DNA from: Alphaproteobacteria bacterium
GTDB taxonomy: Bacteria > Pseudomonadota > Alphaproteobacteria > Rhizobiales > Aestuariivirgaceae
Direction: 5' to 3'
Length of the DNA stretch: 13,035 bases
Assembly (NCBI GenBank): GCA_024279045.1
Contig: JAJRRZ010000025.1
Span: 1 to 13,035, forward strand
Below are positions 1-6,861 of this stretch, one piece after another. The position numbers were made by a program, and so were the translations under genes. The notes under the pieces are model-generated. The model worked only from the letters and a program-made list of their open reading frames with translations, was not told the origin of the DNA and made no database searches. Each line of letters opens with the position of its first letter. Position 1 is the first letter of the stretch.

Positions 1-1
1 C

Positions 2-1933
2 ATGAGTGATGACAAGCGGGACACCCCTTTGCTGAACAGGATCCACACGCCGGAGGATCTGCGGCGGTTGCGGCCTGCGCAATTGCCACGCCTGGCCGAC
101 GAACTGCGCCGTGAATTGATTGCCACGGCATCGGAAACCGGCGGGCATTTCGGCGCCGGGCTGGGCGTGGTGGAGCTGACCGTGGCGCTGCACTACGTGT
201 TCGACACGCCACGCGACAGGCTGATCTGGGATGTCTCGCACCAGGCCTATCCGCACAAGATCCTCACCGGCAGGCGCAACCGCATGCGCACCATCCGCCG
301 CAAGGGCGGGCTGGCCGGCTTCACCAACCGCGAGGAAAGCCCCTATGACGCCTTTGGCGCGGGGCATTCCTCCACCTCCATTTCCGCCGCGCTGGGCATG
401 GCCAAGGCGCGCGACCTGAGCGGTGGCGAGAACAACATCATTGCCGTCATTGGCGATGGCGCGATGAGCGCCGGCATGGCCTACGAGGCGCTCAACCATG
501 CCGGCGCCGACGATACCCGTCTCATCGTGGTGCTCAATGACAACGGCATGTCCATCGCGCCGGCGGTGGGGGCGCTGACCAACTACCTGGCGTGGCTGGT
601 GTCAACCCGTCCGTTCCTGTCGTTGCGGGAGATGGCCAAGCAGGTGGCCAACCGTTTCCCCAAGCTGCTGCGAGAGGCCGCGGCGCGGGCCGATGAATAT
701 GCCCGCGGCATGGTGATGGGCGGCACGCTGTTCGAGGAGCTGGGGTTCTATTATGTCGGCCCGCTGGATGGGCACGACCTGGGCACACTAGTGCCGGTGC
801 TGGAAAACGTGCGCGATGCGCCGGAGCTGGGGCCGGTGCTGGTGCACGTGCTGACGGAGAAGGGCAGGGGCCATCCGTTCCCGCAGGAGGATGCGGAGAA
901 ATATCACGCGGTGGCGCCATTCGACCCGCAAACCGGCGAACAGAAGAAGCCGCCATGCAACGTGCCCACCTATACGGAGGTTTTCGCCCGCGCGCTGATC
1001 GCCGAGGCCGAACGCGACGAGCGCATCGTGGCGATCACTGCCGCCATGCCTTCGGGCACGGGGCTGGATATTTTCGCCGAGACGTTTCCCGAGCGCATGT
1101 TCGATGTCGGCATTGCCGAGCAGCATGCGGTTACCTTTGCCGCCGGGCTTGCAGCAGAGGGGATGAAGCCGTTTCCGGCCATTTATTCCACCTTCCTGCA
1201 ACGCGCCTACGATCAGGTGATACATGACGTGGCGCTGCAGAAGCTGCCCGTTCGTTTCGCCATCGATCGCGCTGGCCTGGTGGGCAACGACGGCCCCACC
1301 CATGCAGGCAGTTTTGATATCGCCTTCCTTTCCTGCCTGCCGAACATGGTGGTGATGGCCGCTGCCGACGAGGCGGAACTGATGCACATGGTGGCCACGG
1401 CGGCGGCGTATGAGGAAGGGCCGATTGCCTTTCGCTATCCGCGCGGGCCGGGCGCGGGCGTGGAGCTGCCGGAGCGTGGCGAGGTGCTGGAGATCGGCAA
1501 GGGGCGAATCATGCGTGAGGGCACGGATGTGGCCATCCTGTCGCTGGGCACGCGGCTGCACGAGGCGCTGCGCGCGGCGCGGCTGCTGGAAGAGCAGGGC
1601 ATCTCTGCCACGGTGGCCGATGCGCGTTTTGCCAAGCCGCTGGACACGGCGCTGATCGATCGGTTGGCACGGGAGCACGCCGCGCTGATTACCATCGAGG
1701 AGGGCGCACAGGGTGGCTTCGGCGCTCATGTGCTGGCGCATCTGGCAGCTACCGATGCCATGAGCCGCGGGCTGAAGGTGCGCACCATGACATTGCCGGA
1801 CAGGTTCCTGCCGCATGCCGACATGGCCGAGCAATACGAAGAGGCTGGCCTGACGGCGAGTCATATCGCGGCAACGGCGCTTCAATGCCTGGGCCGGCAG
1901 GCCGCGCCCGTGGCCTTGATTGCCAACCGCTGA
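2..1933 (+). CDS. dxs: 1-deoxy-D-xylulose-5-phosphate synthase (Dxs)
   Basis: Condenses pyruvate and glyceraldehyde 3-phosphate into 1-deoxy-D-xylulose 5-phosphate, the first step of the cytosolic MEP isoprenoid pathway, which also supplies thiamine and pyridoxal precursors in many bacteria. The 643-residue length is normal for the family. The thiamine-diphosphate/Mg site is seen as GDG (residues 151-153) followed by NDN (179-181). The N-terminal histidines lie in GGHF (47-50) and SHQAYPHK (79-86). The transketolase pyrimidine-binding domain carries VGIAEQHAVTFAAG with the catalytic glutamate at about residue 373, and GPTHAG follows. The C-terminal transketolase domain is complete, ending at TGA. 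The start is the ATG at base 2, so the ribosome-binding site and upstream partner (often xseB in Alphaproteobacteria) lie outside the window. No isoprenoid gene follows; a palindromic element begins 59 bp after the stop. Identification is very secure. Confidence 0.97.
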   Translation: MSDDKRDTPLLNRIHTPEDLRRLRPAQLPRLADELRRELIATASETGGHFGAGLGVVELTVALHYVFDTPRDRLIWDVSHQAYPHKILTGRRNRMRTIRRKGGLAGFTNREESPYDAFGAGHSSTSISAALGMAKARDLSGGENNIIAVIGDGAMSAGMAYEALNHAGADDTRLIVVLNDNGMSIAPAVGALTNYLAWLVSTRPFLSLREMAKQVANRFPKLLREAAARADEYARGMVMGGTLFEELGFYYVGPLDGHDLGTLVPVLENVRDAPELGPVLVHVLTEKGRGHPFPQEDAEKYHAVAPFDPQTGEQKKPPCNVPTYTEVFARALIAEAERDERIVAITAAMPSGTGLDIFAETFPERMFDVGIAEQHAVTFAAGLAAEGMKPFPAIYSTFLQRAYDQVIHDVALQKLPVRFAIDRAGLVGNDGPTHAGSFDIAFLSCLPNMVVMAAADEAELMHMVATAAAYEEGPIAFRYPRGPGAGVELPERGEVLEIGKGRIMREGTDVAILSLGTRLHEALRAARLLEEQGISATVADARFAKPLDTALIDRLAREHAALITIEEGAQGGFGAHVLAHLAATDAMSRGLKVRTMTLPDRFLPHADMAEQYEEAGLTASHIAATALQCLGRQAAPVALIANR

Positions 1934-1992
1934 TGCGCGGGTGATAAGGCTTTGCGGAGCGCAATGTGTGGCCATTGCGCCGTGTCCCGAGT

Positions 1993-2157
1993 TAGGGTCT
2001 GGACTCAAAGTTTGAGCACTCCCCATGTGCATTTTGGCTTCATATCAGACGGTTTTTCGTTCTTGCCAATAGCTCCACTATTGCCTGCAAACGAAAAACC
2101 GCTGCTATTTTGCCAAAATGCCCATGAAAAGCACTCATTTATTGAGACCAGACCCTA
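1993..2157. mobile_element. MITE-like 161-bp full-length palindrome with TA target duplication
   Basis: Bases 1995-2155 form one long imperfect palindrome. The outer arms are GGGTCTGGACTCAA (1995-2008) and TTGAGACCAGACCC (2142-2155), complementary except for one position. Further in, GCATTTTGGC matches GCCAAAATGC, CGGTTTTTCGTT matches AACGAAAAACCG, and the hairpin closes with CAATAG-CTCCA-CTATTG (2067-2083), a five-base loop. The dinucleotide TA lies immediately outside both ends (1993-1994 and 2156-2157), as expected for a TA target-site duplication of the kind made by IS630/Tc1-mariner or some IS5-group transposases. There is no room for a transposase, so it would be non-autonomous. The alternative is a large intergenic repeat acting as a bidirectional dxs terminator. 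The palindrome is seen directly; mobility is inferred. Confidence 0.6.
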
Positions 2158-2166
2158 GTCGATCGT

Positions 2167-2216
2167 GAAGAAAAGTTTTGTGGCCGACAGTGTCGGCCAC
2201 AAATATACTTTTCTTC
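2167..2216. repeat. Hairpin 1 (50 bp, near-perfect)
   Basis: GAAGAAAAGT (2167-2176) pairs with ACTTTTCTTC (2207-2216). Inside, TTTGTGGCCGACA (2177-2189) pairs with TGTCGGCCACAAA (2191-2203), with only a TAT bulge (2204-2206). It lies 10 bp after the TA-flanked palindrome. It might serve as a terminator or an mRNA 3'-end stabiliser for dxs, but there is no long T-run after it. Confidence 0.7.
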
Positions 2217-2282
2217 AGGAAAAATGATGCGTTGTGCCGGCTTGCGGCGGCGCTGCGCCGGCACAACAACATTTTTGCCTGA
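2216..2282. repeat. Hairpin 2 (about 67 bp)
   Basis: The core GTTGTGCCGGC (2231-2241) pairs perfectly with GCCGGCACAAC (2257-2267). The arms extend outward through AAAAATG (left) and CATTTTT (right) to TCAGG and CCTGA. A nested CGGCG/CGCCG stem sits in the loop. It directly abuts hairpin 1. Function is unknown. Confidence 0.65.
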
Positions 2283-2287
2283 GGAAA

Positions 2288-2328
2288 ATTGCAAGGCTTT
2301 GCGCCATTACGACGCAAAGCCTTGCAAT
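2288..2328. repeat. Hairpin 3 (16-bp perfect stem)
   Basis: ATTGCAAGGCTTTGCG (2288-2303) is the exact reverse complement of CGCAAAGCCTTGCAAT (2313-2328), with a nine-base loop. No T-tract follows on either strand, so it is not a standard intrinsic terminator. It is the third of three consecutive hairpins. Confidence 0.75.
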
Positions 2329-2490
2329 GAGTCCTGAGCCTGGATTTGCAGTATTTCGTTAACCTTCCCTTCGGTTTTTTCTCCGGTTTCAATGGGTGTT
2401 AAACCCTGCTCTGGCAGCATGCATGCATGAAAGGGCGGCAGACGGCGTTGGCCGTCTTGCAGCGATGACAATGTGCTGTTGGGGGAAAGC

Positions 2491-3225
2491 ATGCGCAAGA
2501 TGATGCGGAAATGGGTATGTGTGTCCGGGCTGGCCGGCGTGGCGCTGCTGGGCGTGGCGATGCCGGCGGCGGCGGAGGTTGTTACCTCGCCGGTACAGGC
2601 GCTGAAGCTGCTTGTGGAAGCGCGCGTGGCGGGGGACAAGTGCGGCTGGCTCGATGCCGCAAAGCGCCGCGAGCTGGATGATTATGCGGCGCGCGCGGAG
2701 CTGATGGCGGTGCGCCGGGCCGGTGCGGCGGCGGCGAAACGTGCCGTGGCCGAGGGGCGCAGGCTGGGCAATGCAGGATGCTCCGCCGAGAAGCGCGAGA
2801 AGACGCTGGCGGTTCTGCATGGAGCGCGCGAGGCCATGCGCGCCAGGGCGGGCAGTGCGCGATCCACGGCGCGGCGCATGGCACGGCGCACGGTGCAGCG
2901 GCGTACGGTGCAGCAGCGTACGGTGCAGCAGCGTACGGTGCAGCGGCGTACGGTGCAGCAGCGCAAGCCGATGCAGCAGCGTGTGGCGCGGGTCAGGTCT
3001 TCTGCGCGCGAGGACGCCTTGCTGCGGCGCTACCGGCGGCTGGCGGCGGCCTATTACAATGCACTGAAGTGCCGCAACCGCCCGCATGGCGAGTTGATGG
3101 GCATGTGGCGCGAGGTGCGCGATCTGCATTTAGCCATCCTGCGCCGCGGGGAGAAGTCCGCGTTGGCCCGCGCCAAGGAGGGCGCGCGGCGGGCAGGCGT
3201 GCGGCGCGGTTGCCGCCGGGGCTGA
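2491..3225 (+). CDS. Secreted Arg/Ala-rich protein with duplicated Cys-bounded repeat, function unknown
   Basis: Not recognised as a named family. The ATG at 2491 is preceded by GGGGGAA and gives a 244-residue protein; an in-frame ATG at 2473 is less well placed. Residues 1-28 form a signal peptide: basic start, hydrophobic core, AAA-E cleavage region. The mature protein is very basic. Two similar segments are visible. The first runs from about residue 38 to Cys97 with Cys51 46 residues earlier; the second runs from about 181 to Cys241 with Cys194 47 residues earlier. Each has a KC near its start and a GC at its end, suggesting a duplicated, disulfide-stapled helical unit in the periplasm. 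The segments are joined by a linker holding five RTVQ[QR] repeats (133-157). No neighbour points to a role. The signal peptide and repeats are seen; disulfides and export are inferred. Confidence 0.75.
   Translation: MRKMMRKWVCVSGLAGVALLGVAMPAAAEVVTSPVQALKLLVEARVAGDKCGWLDAAKRRELDDYAARAELMAVRRAGAAAAKRAVAEGRRLGNAGCSAEKREKTLAVLHGAREAMRARAGSARSTARRMARRTVQRRTVQQRTVQQRTVQRRTVQQRKPMQQRVARVRSSAREDALLRRYRRLAAAYYNALKCRNRPHGELMGMWREVRDLHLAILRRGEKSALARAKEGARRAGVRRGCRRG
2887..2961 (+). repeat. Five tandem 15-bp repeats encoding RTVQ[QR]
   Basis: The unit is CGTACGGTGCAGCAG, with CGG replacing the last CAG in two copies and CGC replacing the first codon in one. The near identity at silent positions points to recent slippage or expansion. 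A degenerate sixth unit (RKPMQQ) follows. The array lies inside the gene at 2491-3225 and changes its linker length in multiples of five residues without shifting frame. Confidence 0.9.
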
Positions 3226-3880
3226 GCCGGGGTCGATTTCTGGCGCTGATCGCTGTCATTGACGCAAGGCATAGCGATTGCGCCATGGCGATACGGTGTC
3301 GCGGAAACAATCAGGGAGGCAGGGGCCGTTGCCGCATTCACGGGCGTTGTTCTCGCCCATGGCGCGGCGCGGCCCCGCTTGCCATCATTGCCTGAAGATA
3401 CGCGACTTGTTTTGTGAAGAATAGTTTTATGACGCCGTCACGGCGCAATACATTGTGATTTTTTCCGACGTGTCATGAGGGTCATTTTCTCCGTTAATGC
3501 ATGGCCTTGTGAATGGTTCACATTCGACTGCGCGGGGCCGGGCGGCTGTTGTCGCCGAAGACAGAAAACGAGGCCGGAATCGCCCTTGGGCAATTCCGGC
3601 CTCTTCCGCACCCACAGGCGAGAATTCGCCTGCATCAAAAGGCTTCCGTCATGAAAAATCCGGGCCTGAAGATGGTTTCGTCATGAAAGCGTGTAACGAA
3701 TCCTCCCGGTCCTCTCATTCCCACGAGGCAACCTTCAGTGTGTTCGCGTCATTGCATACTTTCTGGCTTCATGCCCTGCCAGACTGAAAAATGGTCGAAC
3801 CACGAAAGGGGTTTTCCAATACCGTATCTGCGGCAATCATGGGCAGAATTTCTTTTATAAATTCTGAACCGTGGGAGAGT
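3226..3880. other. 655-bp gene-free spacer between convergent genes
   Basis: No frame here has a credible start, ribosome-binding site or recognisable protein. Visible structure: a bulged hairpin at 3242-3284 (GGCGC..ATCGCT with AGCGAT.GCGCC), a terminator-like hairpin at 3570-3603, a smaller one at 3615-3632 (CAGGCGA-GAAT-TCGCCTG), and an AT-rich stem at 3844-3866 (CAGAATTT with AAATTCTG). The remainder shows nothing I can interpret. Confidence 0.7.
3561..3603 (-). terminator. Probable intrinsic terminator for the minus-strand unit
   Basis: GAGGCCGGAAT (3570-3580) pairs with ATTCCGGCCTC (3593-3603), and GCCC/GGGC continues the stem inside. Read on the minus strand, the stem is followed by GTTTTCTGT, a short T-rich tail, so it would stop transcripts running leftward from the ASKHA gene about 280 bp after its stop codon. 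The gap is long for a terminator, so assignment to that unit is tentative. Confidence 0.5.
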
Positions 3881-6055
3881 TCAGGATTGACGCCGCCGCC
3901 GTCGTCGCTGCCTGCCGCGGGGTGGCTCGCCACAAGGTGGCTCGCCACCAGGTGGTTCGCCGCGTGGCGGTGTGCGCGCCGGCAGGTCGATGGCGCCGGC
4001 GAGGTTCGGCGTTGGCGCGCTGCCGTGGGGAAAGGCCATGGCGGCGACGAAATGCTCCTGGAAGCGCTCTTCCGTGGCGGTTTCGATTTTCTCGATGCGT
4101 CGCACGATGTCTTCCACCTCGCGCCGCGCCTCGCCGCTGACCAGCGCCATGCGCGCGCCGGTGCCCGCCGCGTTGCCGGCGCCGGAAACGTGTTGCAGCG
4201 GGCAGTCGGGGATCATGCCCAGCACCATGGCATAGAGCGGGTCGATGTGCGCGCCAAAGGCGCCGGCGAGGCGGATGCGATCGGGCGCGTCGATGCCCAG
4301 CCGGTCCATCAGCAGCCGCGCCCCTGCATACAGCGCCGCCTTGGCCAGCTGGATGGCGCGCACGTCTTCCTGCGTTACCACGATGCGCGGGTTTTCGTGG
4401 CGCAGCACATAGGCATAACCACGCTCGCCGTGGCGCGCCACGTTGGGGTTGCTCCCGGCAAGCGTTGTGTCGAAACGCCCGCTGGCGTCGATGATGCCGG
4501 CCAGATACATCTCTGCCACCGCCTCGATGATGCCGGAGCCGCAGATGCCGGTGATGCCGGTGTCTTTCACCGCTTTCTCGAAGCCTTCCGCATCCGACCA
4601 CATGTTGCAGCCGATCACCTTGTAACGCGCCTGCAAAGTCTCTCGGTCGATGCGCACGCGCTCGATGGCGCCGGGCGCGGCGCGCTGGCCATGGGTGATC
4701 TCCGCGCCCTCGAAGGCCGGGCCGGTGGGGCTGGAACAGGCCAGCAGCCGCTGGCGGTTGCCGAGGATGATCTCGGCATTGGTGCCGACATCGACAATGA
4801 GGCTGATCTCGTCGCGCTCGTGCGGCGCCTCGGCCAGCACAACCGCCGCGGCGTCGGCCCCCACGTGCCCGGCAATGCAGGGCAGGGCATAGAGCCGTGC
4901 CGAGGGGTTGATGAAGGCTCTCTCCCCACCGTTTTCGCCGGGGGCGGCTTGCGTGGCCTGCTTTCCTTCAGCCATGCGAAGCGTGTCGCGCGCGGCCAGT
5001 TCCAGCGCGCCGCTCAGCGCCAGGGCGAAGGGGGCCTGGCCCAGTTCCTTCGGGTCGATGCCGAGGAACAGGTGATGCATCACCGGGTTGCCGACGATGC
5101 TGATGTCGATGATGCTTTCCGGTGGAATGCCCGCCTGTCTGGCTGCCGCGTCGGCCAGCTCAGCGATGGCCTGGCGCACCGCGGCGGTCATTTCCGCCGC
5201 GCCTTGCGGGTGCATCATGGAATAGGACACGCGGCTCATCAGGTCTTCGCCGAAGCGGATCTGCGGGTTCATCGCCCCTTGCGAGGCCAGCACCTTGCCG
5301 GAATGCAGGTCTACCAGGTGTGCGGCGATGGTGGTGGAGCCGATGTCTACCGCCAGGCCGTAGAGCGCATCGTCAGCGCCCGGACGCACGTCGATGAGCC
5401 GCGCCGGGGCATCCAGATGCGGCTGATGCAGCACCGCCGTTACCTGCCAGTCACCGGCGCGCAGCGCCGCCTGCAGGCGCGGCAGCAGCAGCGGATCAGC
5501 TTCAACCTCGTGCACGTCCCATTCCGCCGCCAGCGCTTCCGTCAGCCGGTCGAGATCGGCGGAGGGGGCATCCAGCCGTGGTGGCTCCACCTGCACGAAC
5601 AGCGCGCGCGCCAGCGGATCTACGGCAATGTCGCGCGCGTCGGCCTCCTTGCGCACCAACTGGCGGTGCAACTGGCTCTCCGGCGGCACGTCGATGAGCA
5701 CATCGCCCAGCACTTGCGCCTGGCAGGCCAGCCGGCAGCCCTCGCGCAGGCCGCGGAGCTGGTCGTATCTGCGCTCCGCCTCGGTGGGTGGCGAGAGGTG
5801 GTTGGCGGCGGAGACGATGCCGTGCTTGGCGAAGTCGCCCTGCATTACCCGCACCTGGCAGCGCCCGCAGATGGCCCGCCCGCCACAGGCGGAATCGACA
5901 TCCGCGCCCAGCCGGCGGGCCACGCCCAGCAGGTTTTCCCCCGGCTTAGCCGTGCCGCGCCGCCCCGACGGCAGAAACACCACGCGCACCTCGCCCACAT
6001 CGCTCACATCGCTGCCAAGCTGTTCACTGTCATGGTGTTGCTTGCTGCTGGGCAT
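3881..6055 (-). CDS. [2Fe-2S]-ASKHA protein (DUF4445; RACo/RamA-like corrinoid protein reductive activator)
   Basis: Family members use ATP and low-potential electrons to return inactive Co(II) corrinoid proteins to Co(I). The start at 6055 (724 residues) is chosen because GGAGGT lies 7-8 bases upstream, although the frame is open to 6145. The N-terminal ferredoxin domain carries C57-x5-C63-x2-C66, with the fourth ligand probably C111 (or C107), a plant-type [2Fe-2S] pattern. The ASKHA ATPase part shows AVDIGSTT (about 235-242), VGNPVMHHLFLG, LIVDVGTNAEIILGN, ICGSGIIE and LAGAFGAHIDP. It lies 40 bp after psd, probably in one transcript. No corrinoid methyltransferase is nearby. In Alphaproteobacteria a plausible target is methionine synthase (MetH), whose reactivation domain can be missing; that is inference. 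The C-terminus is odd: a Pro/Gly tail of GEPP repeats ending in RGRQRRRRRRQS. The family call is secure; the substrate is not. Confidence 0.9.
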   Translation of the reverse strand: MPSSKQHHDSEQLGSDVSDVGEVRVVFLPSGRRGTAKPGENLLGVARRLGADVDSACGGRAICGRCQVRVMQGDFAKHGIVSAANHLSPPTEAERRYDQLRGLREGCRLACQAQVLGDVLIDVPPESQLHRQLVRKEADARDIAVDPLARALFVQVEPPRLDAPSADLDRLTEALAAEWDVHEVEADPLLLPRLQAALRAGDWQVTAVLHQPHLDAPARLIDVRPGADDALYGLAVDIGSTTIAAHLVDLHSGKVLASQGAMNPQIRFGEDLMSRVSYSMMHPQGAAEMTAAVRQAIAELADAAARQAGIPPESIIDISIVGNPVMHHLFLGIDPKELGQAPFALALSGALELAARDTLRMAEGKQATQAAPGENGGERAFINPSARLYALPCIAGHVGADAAAVVLAEAPHERDEISLIVDVGTNAEIILGNRQRLLACSSPTGPAFEGAEITHGQRAAPGAIERVRIDRETLQARYKVIGCNMWSDAEGFEKAVKDTGITGICGSGIIEAVAEMYLAGIIDASGRFDTTLAGSNPNVARHGERGYAYVLRHENPRIVVTQEDVRAIQLAKAALYAGARLLMDRLGIDAPDRIRLAGAFGAHIDPLYAMVLGMIPDCPLQHVSGAGNAAGTGARMALVSGEARREVEDIVRRIEKIETATEERFQEHFVAAMAFPHGSAPTPNLAGAIDLPARTPPRGEPPGGEPPCGEPPRGRQRRRRRRQS
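3921..3965 (-). repeat. Three tandem 15-bp repeats in the C-terminal tail of the ASKHA gene
   Basis: Plus-strand units GGTGGCTCGCCACAA, GGTGGCTCGCCACCA and GGTGGTTCGCCGCGT repeat end to end and encode, on the minus strand, the GEPPR/GEPPG/GEPPC tail. Most units also contain an internal GTGGC/GCCAC inverted repeat, which favours slippage. This is the second 15-bp-period coding repeat in the window. Confidence 0.85.
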
Positions 6056-6095
6056 GTGCGGCACCTCCGCGCCGGGCTTTGCAGTCTTGCGCCAT

Positions 6096-6803
6096 TCAGC
6101 CACGCCGCGCTTGCGGCGGCGGCAGTTCGCAGGCCATGTCGGCAATTACCGTCTCGCCCGCCACGGCGCGCTGGCCTTCCAGAATGCATGGCCGCACGCC
6201 CGGCGGCAGCCAAACGTCCACCCGCGAGCCGAAGCGTATCAGTCCGACGCGCTGGCCAGCCATCACTTCCTCGCCTTGCTGGACGAAACCGACGATGCGT
6301 CGCGCTACCAGCCCGGCGATCTGCACCATGCCGATGCGCCGCCCGTCGGCCATCTCGATGGAAAAGGCCTGGCGTTCGTTGTCTTCGCTGGCCTTGTCCA
6401 GCTCGGCGTTGATGAACTTGCCGGGAATGTAGGCGATGGCGGTGATGCGTCCGTCCACCGGGGCACGGTTGATGTGCACGTCGAACACATTCATGAAAAT
6501 CGACACGCACACCCGCGCCTCGTCATCGCCAAGATCAAGCTCGCGCGGCGGCGGTGCGCTGCGAATGGAAGAGACCACCCCGTCCGCCGGGGCAATCACC
6601 AGTCCTTCGCGCAGTGGTGTGGTGCGCTGCGGGTCGCGGAAGAAATAGGCAATCCACGCCGCCACGCCGAGCAGCAGCCAGCCCAGGAAATCCGGCACGA
6701 AGCGCAGCCAGAAGGCCAGAAGCGCCGCCGCCAGGGCGATGGCGATGAAGCGCCATCCCTCGCGATGCACCGGGACGAATGTCTTGCGAATGGTTTCCCA
6801 CAT
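6096..6803 (-). CDS. psd: Phosphatidylserine decarboxylase proenzyme, short type
   Basis: Decarboxylates phosphatidylserine to phosphatidylethanolamine at the inner membrane. The 235-residue length fits the short (psd-B) class. Residues about 17-33 and 37-54 form two hydrophobic membrane segments. PADG (72-75) and FDVHINRAP (107-115) are conserved catalytic-region motifs. The FGSRVD motif (191-196) holds the Gly-Ser self-cleavage site, where Ser193 becomes the pyruvoyl cofactor. A weak AAGGA lies about 12 bases before the ATG. The gene starts 58 bp after the LOG-family gene and ends 40 bp before the ASKHA gene, consistent with co-transcription. pssA, which makes its substrate and usually sits directly downstream, is not here. 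Identification is secure. Confidence 0.95.
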   Translation of the reverse strand: MWETIRKTFVPVHREGWRFIAIALAAALLAFWLRFVPDFLGWLLLGVAAWIAYFFRDPQRTTPLREGLVIAPADGVVSSIRSAPPPRELDLGDDEARVCVSIFMNVFDVHINRAPVDGRITAIAYIPGKFINAELDKASEDNERQAFSIEMADGRRIGMVQIAGLVARRIVGFVQQGEEVMAGQRVGLIRFGSRVDVWLPPGVRPCILEGQRAVAGETVIADMACELPPPQARRG

Positions 6804-6861
6804 CAGAGCGATATCCTTGATTGTGCGGGTTGCGGTTCTGGGGTTCGGGACAGTCGGGCGA

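Larger units (their letters stand above)
1934..2490. other. Spacer between dxs and the secreted repeat protein, full of inverted repeats
   Basis: No convincing coding frame. The spacer is more AT-rich than its flanks and is made largely of hairpins: a 161-bp TA-flanked palindrome (1995-2155), then hairpins at 2167-2216, 2216-2282 and 2288-2328. A shorter one lies at about 2440-2457, where AGACGGC pairs with GCCGTCT around a GTTG loop, just before the next gene's ribosome-binding site. A short GCAT triplication sits at 2417-2428. The individual elements are listed separately. Confidence 0.8.

Noticed and set aside
788..2032. 414-codon minus-strand frame opposite dxs
   Set aside because: Antisense to a conserved enzyme and running into the palindrome, with no family resemblance.
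2887..2961. CRISPR-like array
   Set aside because: Units are 15 bp without spacers and encode an in-frame peptide repeat; no CRISPR array exists anywhere in the window.
3497..3787. 96-codon plus-strand frame in the spacer
   Set aside because: No ribosome-binding site, it runs through the terminator-like hairpin, and shows no recognisable features.
6056..6145. Longer start for the ASKHA protein
   Set aside because: It would overlap the end of psd, and the strong GGAGGT lies just before 6055.
3791..6412. 873-codon open frame on the plus strand across the ASKHA and psd genes
   Set aside because: It is antisense to two clear families, reads as low-complexity Ala/Arg/His/Gln sequence, and has no ribosome-binding site; a GC-rich shadow.
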